From NCBI RefSeq assembly GCF_003797835.1, contig NZ_RKMF01000006.1, positions 1-64,000 on the forward strand: DNA of 64,000 nt, given 5' to 3'. Both the position numbers and the translations under genes were made by a program. Positions within the stretch are counted from its first letter, which is position 1. Every line of letters begins with the position of its first letter. Origin of the DNA: Kocuria soli. Lineage in GTDB: Bacteria > Actinomycetota > Actinomycetes > Actinomycetales > Micrococcaceae. Below are positions 47,433 through 59,849 of this stretch, piece by piece. The notes beneath the pieces were generated by a model. The model saw nothing but the letters and a program-made list of their open reading frames with translations, had not been told where the DNA came from and did not search any database.

Positions 47433-49547
47433 GTGGCACTTGACGTGCTTACCGACCTCAAGAAGGTCCGCAACATCGGCATCATGGCGCACATCGATGC
47501 CGGCAAGACGACCACCACCGAGCGCATCCTGTTCTACACCGGCATCAACCACAAACTCGGCGAGACGCACGACGGCGCCTCGACGATGGACTGGATGGAG
47601 CAGGAGCAGGAACGCGGCATCACGATCACGTCCGCGGCTACCTCGTGCTACTGGCACGACAACCAGATCAACATCATCGACACCCCGGGCCACGTGGACT
47701 TCACCGTCGAGGTGGAGCGTTCGCTGCGCGTGCTCGACGGCGCCGTCGCAGTGTTCGACGGCAAGGAGGGTGTCGAGCCCCAGTCGGAGACCGTGTGGCG
47801 TCAGGCCGACAAGTACGACGTTCCCCGCATCTGCTTCGTCAACAAGATGGACAAGCTCGGCGCGGACTTCTACTTCACCGTCGACACCATCATCAACCGC
47901 CTCGGCGCCAAGCCGCTGGTTCTCCAGCTGCCCATCGGTTCCGAGTCGGACTTCGTGGGCGTCGTCGACCTGCTCACCATGAAGGCACTGGTCTGGGAGG
48001 GTGACTCCAAGGGCGACGTGTCCCTGGGCGCCTCCTACCAGACCCAGGAGATCCCGGCCGATCTGCAGGATCGCGCCGAGGAGTACCGCAACAACCTGAT
48101 CGAGGACGTCGCCGAGGCCGACGACGAGCTCATGGAGAAGTACCTGGGCGGCGAAGAGCTGACCCTGGACGAGCTCAAGGCCGGCATCCGCAAGCTGACG
48201 ATCAACTCCGAGGCCTACCCGGTCCTGTGCGGTTCCGCGTTCAAGAACCGCGGCGTGCAGCCCATGCTCGACGCCGTGATCGACTTCCTGCCCTCGCCGC
48301 TGGACGTCCCCGACGTCCAGGGCCACGCGGTCAACGACGAGGAAGAGGTCATGACCCGCCCCGCGGACTCGACCGCTCCGTTCTCCGCGCTGGCCTTCAA
48401 GGTCGCCACCCATCCGTTCTACGGCACCCTGACCTACACCCGCGTGTACTCGGGCAAGGCCAAGGCCGGCGAGCAGGTGCTGAACTCGACCAAGGGCAAG
48501 AAGGAGCGCATCGGCAAGCTGTTCCAGATGCACTCCAACAAGGAGAACCCGGTCGAGGAGATCCAGGCCGGCCACATCTACGCGGCCATCGGTCTGAAGG
48601 ACACCACCACGGGCGACACCCTGTGCGATCAGGCGAACCCGATCGTGCTCGAGTCCATGTCCTTCCCCGCCCCCGTGATCTTCGTGGCCATCGAGCCGAA
48701 GACCAAGGGTGACCAGGAGAAGCTGTCCACGGCCATCCAGAAGCTCTCGGCGGAGGACCCCACCTTCACCGTGTCCCTGAACGACGAGACCGGCCAGACC
48801 GAGATCGGCGGCATGGGCGAGCTCCACCTGGACATCCTGGTGGACCGGATGAAGCGCGAGTTCAAGGTCGAGGCCAACGTGGGCAAGCCCCAGGTGGCCT
48901 ACCGCGAGACCATCAAGAAGGCCGTCGAGAAGGTCGACTACACCCACAAGAAGCAGACCGGTGGTTCCGGTCAGTTCGCAAAGGTGCAGGTCTCCTTCGC
49001 CCCGATCGAGCTGGACGCCGAGGAGCTCTACGAGTTCGACAACGCCATCACGGGTGGCCGCGTCCCGCGCGAGTACATCCCCTCCGTGGATGCCGGCATC
49101 CAGGACGCCATGCAGTTGGGCGTGCTGGCCGGTTACCCGGTGGTCGGTGTCAAGGCCACCCTGGTCGACGGCGCCTACCACGACGTCGACTCCTCGGAAA
49201 TGGCATTCAAGATCGCCGGCTCCATGGTGTTCAAGGAAGGTGCCAAGCGCGCCAACCCGGTCCTGCTGGAACCGCTCATGGCCGTCGAGGTCCGTACTCC
49301 GGAGGAGTACATGGGCGACGTCATCGGTGACCTGAACTCCCGCCGTGGTCAGATCCAGTCCATGGAGGACGTCACGGGCGTCAAGTTGGTCAAGGCCAAC
49401 GTGCCGCTGTCGGAGATGTTCGGCTACATCGGCGACCTGCGTTCCAAGACCCAGGGCCGTGCCGTGTACTCGATGCAGTTCGACTCGTACTCAGAGGTCC
49501 CCAAGGCCGTCGCGGACGAGATCATCCAGAAGAACCGCGGCGAGTGA
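47433..49547 (+). CDS. fusA: Elongation factor G
   Basis: The 704-residue GTPase drives translocation. G1 is AHIDAGKT (19-26), G3 is DTPGHVDF and G4 is NKMDK; the domain II-V sequence continues to the end without gaps. The fusidic-acid-relevant regions look ordinary. It starts at GTG 47433. A 14-bp hairpin follows, and tuf has its own promoter, so fusA ends one transcription unit. Confidence 0.98.
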   Translation: MALDVLTDLKKVRNIGIMAHIDAGKTTTTERILFYTGINHKLGETHDGASTMDWMEQEQERGITITSAATSCYWHDNQINIIDTPGHVDFTVEVERSLRVLDGAVAVFDGKEGVEPQSETVWRQADKYDVPRICFVNKMDKLGADFYFTVDTIINRLGAKPLVLQLPIGSESDFVGVVDLLTMKALVWEGDSKGDVSLGASYQTQEIPADLQDRAEEYRNNLIEDVAEADDELMEKYLGGEELTLDELKAGIRKLTINSEAYPVLCGSAFKNRGVQPMLDAVIDFLPSPLDVPDVQGHAVNDEEEVMTRPADSTAPFSALAFKVATHPFYGTLTYTRVYSGKAKAGEQVLNSTKGKKERIGKLFQMHSNKENPVEEIQAGHIYAAIGLKDTTTGDTLCDQANPIVLESMSFPAPVIFVAIEPKTKGDQEKLSTAIQKLSAEDPTFTVSLNDETGQTEIGGMGELHLDILVDRMKREFKVEANVGKPQVAYRETIKKAVEKVDYTHKKQTGGSGQFAKVQVSFAPIELDAEELYEFDNAITGGRVPREYIPSVDAGIQDAMQLGVLAGYPVVGVKATLVDGAYHDVDSSEMAFKIAGSMVFKEGAKRANPVLLEPLMAVEVRTPEEYMGDVIGDLNSRRGQIQSMEDVTGVKLVKANVPLSEMFGYIGDLRSKTQGRAVYSMQFDSYSEVPKAVADEIIQKNRGE

Positions 49548-49554
49548 CTCGCTG

Positions 49555-49587
49555 ACGCGGCGGGTCGAGGTCATCGACCCGCCGCGT
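49555..49587 (+). terminator. Terminator after fusA
   Basis: ACGCGGCGGGTCGA (49555-49568) pairs perfectly with TCGACCCGCCGCGT (49574-49587) around GGTCA. There is no T run. Confidence 0.8.
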
Positions 49588-49670
49588 CGTCCGGGCCCGG
49601 CCCGGAACACCTCGAGGGTCCGTCCCGCCACCTGAGGCGGTGGGACCGCCCTCCACCCCCAGGAATCGAT

Positions 49671-49699
49671 TTTCACCAATCGGTCCACCCGACTACACT
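49671..49699 (+). promoter_or_regulatory. Promoter of tuf
   Basis: TTTCAC (49671-49676), a 17-bp spacer and TACACT (49694-49699) lie 100 bases before tuf. Confidence 0.5.
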
Positions 49700-49799
49700 T
49701 GCAGAGGTTTCTGTCCGCTGCAGCGCCTCTTGACCCCGCGCCAGCGGGCACGCAAGGTTTCCAACACGCTCCAGCATCACGTTTCTAGGAGGAACAACT

Positions 49800-50990
<1,191 letters not shown>

Positions 50991-51040
50991 TCACTCACTG
51001 ACTGATCTGGACCTCGGGCCACCGGCCCGATCCGGACACA

Positions 51041-51082
51041 GCACAGGGCCCCGCACCGATTCGTCGGCGCGGGGCCTTGTGC
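51041..51082 (+). terminator. Terminator after tuf
   Basis: GCACAGGGCCCCGC (51041-51054) pairs with GCGGGGCCTTGTGC (51069-51082) with minor mismatch, and the inner CCG/CGG adds pairs. Confidence 0.8.
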
Positions 51083-51128
51083 CGTGTACTGCCCGTGCAT
51101 GACCTCGACCACAGGGACACGCCCGGGG

Positions 51129-51464
51129 TTGCGGCGGGCTCGGACGCCGTGGCAGGATAGACGCTGTTGTTCGCAAGCCGTGGCATGTCCGCGGGTGGTG
51201 ATTCCCGGTTGTCATCGAGAATCCACAGCCGCCCGGACGTCACGGACGAACCCGAGAACGACCACCCCGCATTCACAACACGGCAACGGCATGCGCACGG
51301 CGCATGTACGACACGCCCGAGCGCGGGGGACGGTGCTTCGGTGGGGCGAGGAACCCGGGACACCGGATTCGGCCCACGCGAAGCGGCACTCACCGGAGTG
51401 CCACACACAAGGAGCTTCGAGCTCCGTCACAGGGAAGTACTTGAAGAAAGAGAGTCACGACGCC
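51129..51464 (+). promoter_or_regulatory. S10 operon promoter and structured leader
   Basis: TTGCGG (51129-51134) and CAGGAT (51153-51158) with an 18-bp spacer form a possible promoter. The leader of about 300 nt holds three perfect short hairpins: CATGCGC-ACG-GCGCATG (51290-51306), GGCACTC-ACCG-GAGTGCC (51385-51402) and GGAGCT-TCG-AGCTCC (51411-51425). No gene is convincing in this stretch. Confidence 0.45.
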
Positions 51465-51773
51465 ATGGCGGGACAGAAAATCCGCATCCGGCTGAAGTCC
51501 TATGACCACGAGGTCATTGACGTCTCGGCCCGCAAGATCGTCGAGACGGTGACCCGTGCCGGCGCAACCGTCGTCGGCCCCGTGCCGCTGCCGACCGAGA
51601 AGAACGTGTACTGCGTCATCCGCTCGCCGCACAAGTACAAGGACAGCCGCGAGCACTTCGAGATGCGTACGCACAAGCGGCTGATCGACATCGTGGACCC
51701 GACGCCGAAGGCTGTCGACTCGCTCATGCGACTCGACCTGCCGGCCGACGTCAACATCGAAATCAAGCTCTGA
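51465..51773 (+). CDS. rpsJ: 30S ribosomal protein S10
   Basis: The 102-residue S10 (also NusE in antitermination) opens the S10 operon. [38 protein letters not shown] and the C-terminal [11 protein letters not shown] are typical. ATG 51465 is at the end of a long structured leader; an in-frame extension of over 100 codons into the leader is not protein-like. It is followed by rplC after 17 bases. Confidence 0.98.
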   Translation: MAGQKIRIRLKSYDHEVIDVSARKIVETVTRAGATVVGPVPLPTEKNVYCVIRSPHKYKDSREHFEMRTHKRLIDIVDPTPKAVDSLMRLDLPADVNIEIKL

Positions 51774-51790
51774 TAAGGACCGCAGACGCA

Positions 51791-52447
51791 ATGACTACGA
51801 CTTACGAACGCCAGATGAAGGGCATTCTGGGCAAGAAGCTCGGCATGACCCAGGTCTGGGACGAGGACGGAAAGCTCGTCCCGGTCACCGTCGTGCAGGC
51901 CGACACCAACGTCGTGACTCAGCTTCGCACCGCCGACAAGGACGGCTACTCCGCCATCCAGATCGGCTACGGTCAGATCGACCCCCGCAAGGTGACCAAG
52001 CCGCTGGCCGGTCACTTCGAGAAGGCCGGTGTGACTCCCCGCCGCCACGTCGTCGAGGTCCGCACCTCCGACGCCGGCGAGTACGAGCTCGGTCAGGAAC
52101 TTTCCGTTGAGCTGTTCGAGGCCGGCCAGTTGGTCGACGTCGTCGGCACGACCAAGGGCAAGGGCACCGCCGGTGTCATGAAGCGCCACGGCTTCGCCGG
52201 TGTGGGCGCCTCCCACGGTCAGCACAAGAACCACCGCAAGCCGGGTTCGATCGGTAACGCCTCCTTCGCCGCCCGCGTGTTCAAGGGAATGCGCATGGCA
52301 GGCCGGATGGGCCACGACCGACACACGACCATGAACCTCAAGGTCCAGGCCGTTGACGCCGAGAACTCCCTGCTGCTCATCAAGGGCGCCCTGCCGGGCC
52401 CCAAGGGTTCGGTCGTCCTCGTCCGCACCGCCGTGAAGGGAGCCTGA
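51791..52447 (+). CDS. rplC: 50S ribosomal protein L3
   Basis: The 218-residue L3 reaches toward the peptidyl transferase centre. [20 protein letters not shown] and the loop region [25 protein letters not shown] are characteristic. ATG 51791 adds eight residues (MTTTYERQ) before the conserved start and has AAGGACCGCAGACGC upstream. It is part of the S10 operon. Confidence 0.97.
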   Translation: MTTTYERQMKGILGKKLGMTQVWDEDGKLVPVTVVQADTNVVTQLRTADKDGYSAIQIGYGQIDPRKVTKPLAGHFEKAGVTPRRHVVEVRTSDAGEYELGQELSVELFEAGQLVDVVGTTKGKGTAGVMKRHGFAGVGASHGQHKNHRKPGSIGNASFAARVFKGMRMAGRMGHDRHTTMNLKVQAVDAENSLLLIKGALPGPKGSVVLVRTAVKGA

Positions 52448-52453
52448 TAAGCC

Positions 52454-53080
52454 ATGGCAACAGAGACCATCAACGTGGAACTGCCCGCCGAGATCTTCGA
52501 CGCCAAGACCTCCGTGCCGCTGATGCACCAGGTCGTCGTCGCCCAGCTGGCTGCCGCCCGTCAGGGCACCCACAAGACCAAGCGCCGCGGTGAGGTGTCC
52601 GGTGCCGGACGCAAGCCGTTCAAGCAGAAGGGCACCGGCCGCGCCCGTCAGGGTTCGATCCGCGCCCCGCACATGACCGGTGGCGGCATCGTGCACGGCC
52701 CCGTGCCGCGCGACTACTCGCAGCGCACCCCCAAGAAGATGAAGGCCGCCGCTCTGCGTGGCGCCCTCTCGGACCGCGCTCGCCACAACCGCATCCACGT
52801 CGTGGCCGAACTGGTCGCGGGAGAGACCCCCTCGACCAAGGCCGCCAAGGCTGCTCTGGCCGGGCTGACCGAGCGCAAGAACCTGCTCGTCGTGCTCGAC
52901 CGCCAGGACGACGTCGCCGCGCTGTCGGTGCGCAACCTGGAGAACGTGCACAGCCTGTACGCCGACCAGCTCAACACCTACGACGTGCTGGTTGCCGACG
53001 ACGTGGTCTTCACCAAGGCCGCCTACGACGCATTCGTCGACGCGGCTCAGACCGGCAAGAAGCAGGAGGACGCCAAGTGA
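52454..53080 (+). CDS. rplD: 50S ribosomal protein L4
   Basis: The 208-residue L4 lines the peptide exit tunnel. The tunnel loop segment [21 protein letters not shown] is intact, with no change suggesting macrolide resistance. In gamma-proteobacteria L4 also represses the S10 operon leader; whether it does so here is unknown. It is six bases after rplC and overlaps rplW by four. Confidence 0.97.
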   Translation: MATETINVELPAEIFDAKTSVPLMHQVVVAQLAAARQGTHKTKRRGEVSGAGRKPFKQKGTGRARQGSIRAPHMTGGGIVHGPVPRDYSQRTPKKMKAAALRGALSDRARHNRIHVVAELVAGETPSTKAAKAALAGLTERKNLLVVLDRQDDVAALSVRNLENVHSLYADQLNTYDVLVADDVVFTKAAYDAFVDAAQTGKKQEDAK

Positions 53081-53376
53081 GCGTGACCTACAAGGACCCG
53101 CGTGACGTCATCATCGCGCCTGTTGTCTCCGAGAAGGCCTACGGCCTGATCGACCAGGGCCAGTACACCTTCTTCGTCGCCAACGACGCGAACAAGATCG
53201 AGATCAAGCAGGCCGTCGAAGCGATCTTCGACGTCAAGGTTGCCTCGGTCAACACCGCCAACCGCGACGGCAAGCGCAAGCGCACCCGCTTCGGCTGGGG
53301 ACAGCGCAACCGCACCAAGCGCGCCATCGTGACCCTCTCCGAGGGCACCATCGACATCTTCGGAGGCCAGGGCTGA
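53077..53376 (+). CDS. rplW: 50S ribosomal protein L23
   Basis: The 99-residue L23 sits at the tunnel exit and docks trigger factor and [22 protein letters not shown] at the N-terminus and [20 protein letters not shown] are family features. It starts at GTG 53077 in a four-base overlap with rplD. Confidence 0.97.
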   Translation: MSVTYKDPRDVIIAPVVSEKAYGLIDQGQYTFFVANDANKIEIKQAVEAIFDVKVASVNTANRDGKRKRTRFGWGQRNRTKRAIVTLSEGTIDIFGGQG

Positions 53377-53412
53377 ACGCCCTAAGGCCACACCTATCGA
53401 GGAATTTCAAAC

Positions 53413-54252
<840 letters not shown>

Positions 54253-54265
54253 GGGAGCCTGAACC

Positions 54266-54547
54266 ATGCCACGCAGCCTGAAGAAGGGCCCTTTCGTCGA
54301 CCAGCACCTTTTCGTGAAGGTGGCCAAGGAGAACGAGAAGGGCACCAAGAACGTCATCAAGACGTGGTCGCGCCGCTCGATGATCATCCCCGACATGCTC
54401 GGGCACACGATCGCCGTGCACGACGGCCGTAAGCACATCCCGGTGTTCATCACCGAGTCCATGGTTGGTCACAAGCTCGGTGAGTTCGCTCCCACGCGCA
54501 CTTTCCGTGGCCATGTGAAGGACGACAAGAAGGGCAAGCGCCGCTGA
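54266..54547 (+). CDS. rpsS: 30S ribosomal protein S19
   Basis: The 93-residue S19 binds the 30S head with S13. [33 protein letters not shown] and [15 protein letters not shown] are the family signature blocks. ATG 54266 follows AAGGGAGCC. It is followed by a 55-bp gap before rplV. Confidence 0.97.
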   Translation: MPRSLKKGPFVDQHLFVKVAKENEKGTKNVIKTWSRRSMIIPDMLGHTIAVHDGRKHIPVFITESMVGHKLGEFAPTRTFRGHVKDDKKGKRR

Positions 54548-54602
54548 CCCTCTCGGTCCAGCAGCGTTTAGCACTTCGTCAAGAGACGAGAAGAGGAAAG
54601 CA

Positions 54603-54968
54603 ATGGAAGCCAAGGCATCTGCGCGGTACGTCCGCGTGACGCCGATGAAGGCCCGGCGCGTCGTCAACCTGATCCGGGGCCAGCAGGCACACGAGGCACT
54701 GGCCATCCTGAAGTTCGCCCCTCAGGGTGCTTCGGAGCCGGTGTTCAAGGTTCTGTCGTCCGCAGTGGCCAACGCCCGCCAGGCAGCCGACCGTCAGGGC
54801 CTGCCCTTCCGTGAGGAAGAGCTGGTCGTGTCCGAGGCATTCGTGGACGAGGGACCGACCATGAAGCGGTTCCGCCCGCGTGCCCAGGGCCGCGCCTACC
54901 GGATCAACAAGCGCACGAGCCACATCACCCTGGTCGTGGCCACCCCGGAGAACGAGGAGGTCCGCTAA
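54603..54968 (+). CDS. rplV: 50S ribosomal protein L22
   Basis: The 121-residue L22 contributes a beta-hairpin to the exit tunnel. [20 protein letters not shown] and the tunnel hairpin region [21 protein letters not shown] are present, with no insertion or deletion of the kind seen in macrolide resistance. It starts at ATG 54603 and is followed by rpsC without a gap. Confidence 0.97.
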   Translation: MEAKASARYVRVTPMKARRVVNLIRGQQAHEALAILKFAPQGASEPVFKVLSSAVANARQAADRQGLPFREEELVVSEAFVDEGPTMKRFRPRAQGRAYRINKRTSHITLVVATPENEEVR

Positions 54969-55805
54969 GTGGGACAGAAGATCAACCCCAACGGTTTCCG
55001 ACTGGGAATCACCACGGACCACGTCTCGCACTGGTTCGCTGATTCCACGAAGGAAGGCCAGCAGTACAAGGACTACGTCCGTGAGGACATCCAGATCCGC
55101 AAGCTGATGGACACCGGCATGGAGCGCGCCGGTATCTCGAAGGTCGAGATCGAGCGCACCCGTGACCGTGTCCGCGTCGACATCCACACCGCCCGGCCGG
55201 GCATCGTCATCGGCCGCCGCGGCGCCGAGGCTGATCGCATCCGCGGCGAGCTCGAGAAGCTCACCGGCAAGCAGATCCAGCTGAACATCCTCGAGGTCAA
55301 GAACCCCGAAGCGGATGCCCAGCTGGTTGCCCAGGGTGTCGCCGAGCAGCTGGCCTCCCGCGTGGCCTTCCGCCGCGCCATGAAGAAGGCCATCCAGTCC
55401 GCGCAGCGTGCGGGCGCCAAGGGTATTCGTATCCAGTGCGCCGGCCGTCTGGGCGGTGCGGAGATGTCCCGCTCGGAGTTCTACCGCGAAGGCCGTGTGC
55501 CCCTGCACACCCTGCGCGCGAACATCGACTACGGCTTCTTCGAGGCCAAGACCACCTTCGGCCGTATCGGCGTGAAGGTCTGGATCTACAAGGGCGATCT
55601 GACCGACAAGGAACTGGCTGCTCAGGAAGCTGCCGCTCCCTCCCGCGGCCGTGGCGGCAACGACCGTCGCGGTGGTGGCGAGCGTCGTCGTCGCAACGAC
55701 CGTAATGACCGTGGTGGCCGCCGCGGGGAGCGCACCGAGCGCACCGCGGAGGCCCCTGCCGCCGAGGCCCAGGCCCCGGCGTCCAACGCAGAGGGTGGTA
55801 ACTGA
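54969..55805 (+). CDS. rpsC: 30S ribosomal protein S3 with Arg/Gly-rich C-terminal tail
   Basis: The 278-residue S3 lies at the mRNA entry site; the KH domain contains [18 protein letters not shown]. After the conserved core (to about 212) there is a 60-residue tail rich in Arg, Gly, Asn and Asp, then Ala/Glu/Pro, considerably longer than E. coli S3 (233). The tail is built of repeated RGGxxRRGG-like units, similar in flavour to the S5 N-terminus in this window. The start is GTG 54969. Confidence 0.97.
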   Translation: MGQKINPNGFRLGITTDHVSHWFADSTKEGQQYKDYVREDIQIRKLMDTGMERAGISKVEIERTRDRVRVDIHTARPGIVIGRRGAEADRIRGELEKLTGKQIQLNILEVKNPEADAQLVAQGVAEQLASRVAFRRAMKKAIQSAQRAGAKGIRIQCAGRLGGAEMSRSEFYREGRVPLHTLRANIDYGFFEAKTTFGRIGVKVWIYKGDLTDKELAAQEAAAPSRGRGGNDRRGGGERRRRNDRNDRGGRRGERTERTAEAPAAEAQAPASNAEGGN

Positions 55806-56221
55806 TGCTCATCCCCCGTCGTGTGAAGTATCGCAAGCAGCACCACCCCAAGCGGAGTGGTATGGCAAAGGGCGGCACCGAGGTCACCTTCGGTGAGTGG
55901 GGCATTCAGGCCCTGACCCCGGCCTACGTCACCAACCGGCAGATCGAGGCAGCTCGTATCGCCATGACCCGCCACATCAAGCGTGGCGGCAAGGTCTGGA
56001 TCAACATCTACCCGGACCGTCCCTTGACCAAGCGCCCCGCCGAAACCCGTATGGGTTCCGGTAAGGGCTCGCCCGAGTGGTGGGTCGCCAACGTCAAGCC
56101 GGGTCGCGTGATGTTCGAGCTCGGCGGTGTGTCCGACGAGGTCGCTCGCGAGGCCCTGCGCCTGGCGATCCACAAGCTCCCCATGAAGGCACGCATTGTG
56201 CGTCGCGAAGGCGGTGAATGA
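55805..56221 (+). CDS. rplP: 50S ribosomal protein L16
   Basis: The 138-residue L16 stabilises the A site. [24 protein letters not shown] and [21 protein letters not shown] are hallmark segments, including the arginine neighbourhood hydroxylated in some bacteria. ATG 55805 overlaps the rpsC stop by one base. It is part of the S10 operon. Confidence 0.97.
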   Translation: MLIPRRVKYRKQHHPKRSGMAKGGTEVTFGEWGIQALTPAYVTNRQIEAARIAMTRHIKRGGKVWINIYPDRPLTKRPAETRMGSGKGSPEWWVANVKPGRVMFELGGVSDEVAREALRLAIHKLPMKARIVRREGGE

Positions 56222-56224
56222 TCA

Positions 56225-56476
56225 ATGGCTGTTGGATCCAAGGATCTGAGCATTGAGAAGCTCGAAGAGCTCGACAACGACGCTTTGTACACCGAGCTGA
56301 AGAAGGCCAAGGAAGAGCTGTTCAACCTGCGCTTCCAGTCGGCGACCGGTCAGCTCGAGTCCAACGGCCGCCTCAAGGCCGTCAAGCGTGACATCGCCCG
56401 CATCTACACGGTTCTGCGCGAGCGCGAGCTCGGCATCCGTGCCACGAACACCACCGATGAGGATGATGCCAAGTGA
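56225..56476 (+). CDS. rpmC: 50S ribosomal protein L29
   Basis: The 83-residue L29 lies beside L23 at the tunnel exit. [32 protein letters not shown] and the [14 protein letters not shown] helix are typical; the C-terminal tail is slightly longer than in E. coli (63). It starts at ATG 56225, three bases after rplP, and overlaps rpsQ. Confidence 0.96.
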   Translation: MAVGSKDLSIEKLEELDNDALYTELKKAKEELFNLRFQSATGQLESNGRLKAVKRDIARIYTVLRERELGIRATNTTDEDDAK

Positions 56477-56751
56477 CCGAGCAGGCACAGAAGACCGAGG
56501 AGCGCGGCTACCGCAAGACCCGCCGTGGCTACGTCACCTCGGACAAGATGAACAAGACCGTCGTCGTTCAGCTGCAGGACAACGTCAAGCACGCCCTGTA
56601 CGGCAAGGTCATGCGTCGCACCAAGAAGGTCAAGGCCCACGACGAGGAGAACTCGTGTGGGATCGGCGACCTCGTGCTGATCGCCGAGACCCGCCCGCTG
56701 TCCGCGGACAAGCACTGGCGCGTCGTCGAGATCATCGAGAAGGCCAAGTGA
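56473..56751 (+). CDS. rpsQ: 30S ribosomal protein S17
   Basis: The 92-residue S17 is an early-binding 30S protein with an OB fold. [20 protein letters not shown] and [22 protein letters not shown] are conserved. The start is GTG 56473 in a GTGA overlap. It closes the S10 operon; a hairpin terminator and a new promoter precede rplN. Confidence 0.97.
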   Translation: MTEQAQKTEERGYRKTRRGYVTSDKMNKTVVVQLQDNVKHALYGKVMRRTKKVKAHDEENSCGIGDLVLIAETRPLSADKHWRVVEIIEKAK

Positions 56752-56799
56752 TCCCAGCGGCCCTTCGCCGCTAGATCGCCCCGACCGGCAACGGTTCGG

Positions 56800-56845
56800 C
56801 AACGGCCCGTACGCTCCCGCAACGGCGGGGGAGTGCGGGCCGTTG
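56800..56845 (+). terminator. Terminator after rpsQ
   Basis: CAACGGCCCG (56800-56809) pairs with CGGGCCGTTG (56836-56845), with a partly paired interior (CTCCC/GGGAG). No strong T run. Confidence 0.7.
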
Positions 56846-56900
56846 TGCTGCTCACACAAGACTGCCCGCCCTGGGTTCGCACGACGACGTCGTGGTAAGG

Positions 56901-56929
56901 TTGACGTCTTGTGTGGGCAGTTCTATGCC
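56901..56929 (+). promoter_or_regulatory. Promoter of the spc operon
   Basis: TTGACG (56901-56906) and TATGCC (56924-56929) are 17 bp apart. An alternative -10 box TAAGGT lies at 56896-56901. Either gives a leader of 230-260 nt before rplN. Confidence 0.5.
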
Positions 56930-56945
56930 CTCACCCCTCTGCTCT

Positions 56946-57030
56946 TTCGTGCCAGCGCATAATGCCCGCAACGTCCTTGCGCCTTCGGGTTGCCAGGAAT
57001 CGCCGCGAGTTCAGATGCTTCTGGCACGAA
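56946..57030 (+). ncRNA. Structured leader element upstream of rplN (candidate)
   Basis: TTCGTGCCAG (56946-56955) and CTGGCACGAA (57021-57030) are perfectly complementary across 65 bases, closing a domain that contains GCAAC/GTTGC (56968-56972 with 56989-56993). A second hairpin GTGCG/CGCAC follows near 57050. The region has no gene and is 140 bases before rplN. Confidence 0.45.
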
Positions 57031-57170
57031 TAGGCCGAGCCCCTGCCGCAGCGTGCGCGTCTTACGCACGACCAGAGGTGGAGGGGAATTTATCCGACGA
57101 GCTGTTCCGCTAGGCCCGCCCCTGCTCAACCGAAGGGTGCTGGAACCGGCGTGACGACAGGAGACAACAA

Positions 57171-57539
57171 GTGATTCAGCAGGAGTCGCGGCTGACCGTC
57201 GCCGACAACTCGGGTGCGAAGGAAATCCTGACCATCCGCGTTCTCGGTGGATCCGGTCGCCGCTACGCAGGCATCGGTGACACCATTGTCGCCACGGTGA
57301 AGGATGCCACCCCCGGCGGCAACGTGAAGAAGGGCGACGTCGTCAAGGCCGTCGTCGTTCGCACCAAGAAGCAGCGTCGCCGTCCGGACGGTTCCTACAT
57401 CCGTTTCGACGAGAACGCCGCAGTGATCCTCAAGTCCGACGGTGACCCCCGCGGCACCCGCATCTTCGGCCCCGTGGGCCGCGAGCTGCGCGACAAGAAG
57501 TTCATGAAGATCGTCTCGCTGGCACCGGAGGTGCTCTGA
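57171..57539 (+). CDS. rplN: 50S ribosomal protein L14
   Basis: The 122-residue L14 contacts the subunit interface. [20 protein letters not shown] and [20 protein letters not shown] are conserved ends. The start is GTG 57171, after GACAGGAGACAACAA. It begins the spc operon and overlaps rplX by one base. Confidence 0.97.
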   Translation: MIQQESRLTVADNSGAKEILTIRVLGGSGRRYAGIGDTIVATVKDATPGGNVKKGDVVKAVVVRTKKQRRRPDGSYIRFDENAAVILKSDGDPRGTRIFGPVGRELRDKKFMKIVSLAPEVL

Positions 57540-57883
57540 TGCCCAAGTTCAAGATCAAGACCGGCGACCTGGTCCAGGTCATTTCCGGCAAGAAGGACAA
57601 CAAGGGCAAGCAGGGCAAGGTCCTGCGTGTCATCCCCGAGACCCAGCGTGTGGTCGTCGAGGGCGTCAACGTCGTGACGCGGCACAAGCGCGCCACAATG
57701 CAGGGTGAGTCCGGCGGCATCGAAAAGGTCGAGGCCCCGATCCACATCTCCAACGTGGCCCTGGTGGACCCCGAGACCAAGAAGCCGACCAAGGTCGGTT
57801 ACCGCACCGAGACCGTCGAGCGCAACGGCCGCAACAAGACCGTGCGCGTTCGCGTGTCCAAGAGCACTGGTAAGGATCTGTGA
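57539..57883 (+). CDS. rplX: 50S ribosomal protein L24
   Basis: The 114-residue L24 initiates 50S assembly. The KOW segment [20 protein letters not shown] and [13 protein letters not shown] are typical. It starts at ATG 57539, overlapping the rplN stop, and its stop shares bases with the rplE start. Confidence 0.97.
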   Translation: MPKFKIKTGDLVQVISGKKDNKGKQGKVLRVIPETQRVVVEGVNVVTRHKRATMQGESGGIEKVEAPIHISNVALVDPETKKPTKVGYRTETVERNGRNKTVRVRVSKSTGKDL

Positions 57884-58440
57884 TGACCGAAACCACCGCC
57901 CCCAGCTTCAAGACCAAGTTCCAGGACGTGGTCGTCCCCGCTCTGCAGGAGCAGTTCAACTACTCCAACGTCATGGAGACGCCGCGCATCGTCAAGGTCG
58001 TCGTCAACATGGGTGTGGGTGACGCCGCCAAGGACTCCAAGCTCATCGACGGCGCCGTTCGCGACCTGACCGCCATCACCGGTCAGAAGCCCGTGATCAA
58101 CCGCGCCAAGAAGTCCATCGCGCAGTTCAAGCTGCGTGAGGGAATGCCCATCGGCTGCCACACCACGCTGCGTGGCGACCGCATGTGGGAGTTCCTGGAC
58201 CGCCTGGTGAGCCTGGCCCTGCCGCGTATCCGCGACTTCCGCGGACTCTCGGACCGCCAGTTCGACGGCAACGGCAACTACACCTTCGGCCTCACCGAAC
58301 AGTCGATGTTCCACGAAATCGATCAGGACAAGATCGACCGCGTTCGCGGTATGGACATCACCGTGGTGACCACTGCCAAGACCGACGACGAGGGCCGCGC
58401 GCTGCTCAAGGCGCTCGGTTTCCCCTTCAAGACCAACTGA
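57883..58440 (+). CDS. rplE: 50S ribosomal protein L5
   Basis: The 185-residue L5 binds 5S r[23 protein letters not shown] and [22 protein letters not shown] are family blocks. ATG 57883 (TGATG overlap) is preferred over GTG 57880. The next gene is rpsH: the rpsN/rpsZ (S14) gene that normally sits here is absent, leaving only a 69-bp spacer. Confidence 0.97.
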   Translation: MTETTAPSFKTKFQDVVVPALQEQFNYSNVMETPRIVKVVVNMGVGDAAKDSKLIDGAVRDLTAITGQKPVINRAKKSIAQFKLREGMPIGCHTTLRGDRMWEFLDRLVSLALPRIRDFRGLSDRQFDGNGNYTFGLTEQSMFHEIDQDKIDRVRGMDITVVTTAKTDDEGRALLKALGFPFKTN

Positions 58441-58509
58441 CGACTACGTCTCAGGTCCCACGGGTGAAGACCCGGTGGGAAACCAAGACGAGGAAGGGCA
58501 CGAGCCCAC

Positions 58510-58908
58510 ATGACCATGACAGATCCTGTCGCAGACATGCTGACCCGTCTGCGCAACGCAAACTCTGCCTACCACGACACCGTGAGCATGCCGTACTCCA
58601 AGCTCAAGGGCCGGGTTGCAGAGATCCTCAAGACCGAGGGCTACATCGCCGACTGGTCGGAAGAGCCGGCCAAGGTCGGCAAGACCCTGGTCCTGACCCT
58701 CAAGTTCGGTCCGCAGCGTGAGCGTTCGATTGCCGGCGTCCGCCGTATCTCCAAGCCGGGCCTGCGCGTTTACGCCAAGTCCACCAACCTGCCGCGCGTT
58801 CTGGGCGGGCTGGGCATCGCCATCCTCTCGACCTCTTCCGGTCTGCTCACCGACAAGCAGGCTGCCAAGAAGGGCGTGGGCGGCGAGGTCCTGGCCTACG
58901 TCTGGTGA
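58510..58908 (+). CDS. rpsH: 30S ribosomal protein S8
   Basis: The 132-residue S8 binds 16S helix 21. [19 protein letters not shown] and the C-terminal [26 protein letters not shown] are signature segments. It starts at ATG 58510, with GAGGAAGGGCACG upstream. In E. coli S8 represses the spc operon at the L5 start; no obvious mimic was identified at the L24-L5 junction. Confidence 0.97.
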   Translation: MTMTDPVADMLTRLRNANSAYHDTVSMPYSKLKGRVAEILKTEGYIADWSEEPAKVGKTLVLTLKFGPQRERSIAGVRRISKPGLRVYAKSTNLPRVLGGLGIAILSTSSGLLTDKQAAKKGVGGEVLAYVW

Positions 58909-58938
58909 TCCGGTAGCAGAGAAAGGAAGGAAGAGAAC

Positions 58939-59475
58939 ATGTCACGTATTGGACGTCTCCCCATCTCTGTGCCCGCCGGCGTCGAGGTGAAGATTGACGG
59001 CTCCCAGGTGTCCGTGAAGGGCCCCAAGGGGGAGCTGAACCACACGGTGTCCGCACCGATCGAACTGTCCCAGGAGGACGGCACGATCACGGTCACCCGT
59101 CCCAACGACGAGCGCGAGTCCCGCTCCCTGCACGGCCTGACCCGCACCCTGATCCAGAACATGATCGTGGGTGTGACCGATGGCTACAGCAAGGGTCTGG
59201 AGATCGTCGGCACCGGTTACCGCGTGCAGGCGAAGGGCCAGAACCTGGAGTTCGCTCTGGGCTACTCGCACCCGATCACCTTCGAGGCCCCCGAAGGCAT
59301 CGAGTTCGCCGTCGAAGGCGCCAACAAGGTGACCGTCAAGGGCATTGACAAGCAGCAGGTCGGCCACGTGGCCGCCAAGATTCGCGGTCTGCGCGCCCCC
59401 GAGCCCTACAAGGGCAAGGGCGTCCGCTACGCGGGCGAGCAGATCCGCCGCAAGGCCGGAAAGGCAGGTAAGTGA
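58939..59475 (+). CDS. rplF: 50S ribosomal protein L6
   Basis: The 178-residue L6 lies near the sarcin-ricin loop. [17 protein letters not shown], the GYSHP motif and [22 protein letters not shown] near the C-terminus are typical. ATG 58939 follows AAGGAAGGAAG. It is followed by rplR after two bases. Confidence 0.97.
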   Translation: MSRIGRLPISVPAGVEVKIDGSQVSVKGPKGELNHTVSAPIELSQEDGTITVTRPNDERESRSLHGLTRTLIQNMIVGVTDGYSKGLEIVGTGYRVQAKGQNLEFALGYSHPITFEAPEGIEFAVEGANKVTVKGIDKQQVGHVAAKIRGLRAPEPYKGKGVRYAGEQIRRKAGKAGK

Positions 59476-59477
59476 TC

Positions 59478-59849
59478 ATGGCTCTGAGCATCAAGGGCAA
59501 GTCCAAGGCCGCACAGCGTGCGCGCCGGCACGCCCGCGTTCGCAAGTACGTCACGGGCACTGCCGAGCGTCCGCGCCTGGTCGTGACCCGTTCGACCCGG
59601 CACATGTTCGTGCAGGTCATCGACGACACCCGCGGCGTCACCGTTGCATCGGCCTCCACCATGGAAGCCGAGCTGCGTGGCTCCGAGGCTGACAAGTCCG
59701 AAAAGGCAAAGCGCGTGGGCGAACTGGTCGCCGAGCGTGCGAAGGCCGCTGGCATCGAGGCCGTCGTGTTCGACCGCGGAGGCAACAAGTACCACGGTCG
59801 AGTGGCTGCCGTCGCCGACGGCGCCCGTGAGGGAGGTCTGGCACTGTGA
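59478..59849 (+). CDS. rplR: 50S ribosomal protein L18
   Basis: The 123-residue L18 binds 5S rRNA with L5. [20 protein letters not shown] and the late [24 protein letters not shown] are conserved. ATG 59478 is chosen; a GTG two codons earlier lies next to the ribosome-binding AGGTAAG. It overlaps rpsE by four bases. Confidence 0.97.
   Translation: MALSIKGKSKAAQRARRHARVRKYVTGTAERPRLVVTRSTRHMFVQVIDDTRGVTVASASTMEAELRGSEADKSEKAKRVGELVAERAKAAGIEAVVFDRGGNKYHGRVAAVADGAREGGLAL

Noticed and set aside
46827-49181. 784-codon minus-strand frame opposite rpsG and fusA
   Set aside because: Antisense shadow of S7 and EF-G; highly skewed composition.
56892-57113. 73-codon frame in the rplN leader
   Set aside because: No ribosome-binding site and no protein-like pattern; the DNA is better explained as a structured leader.
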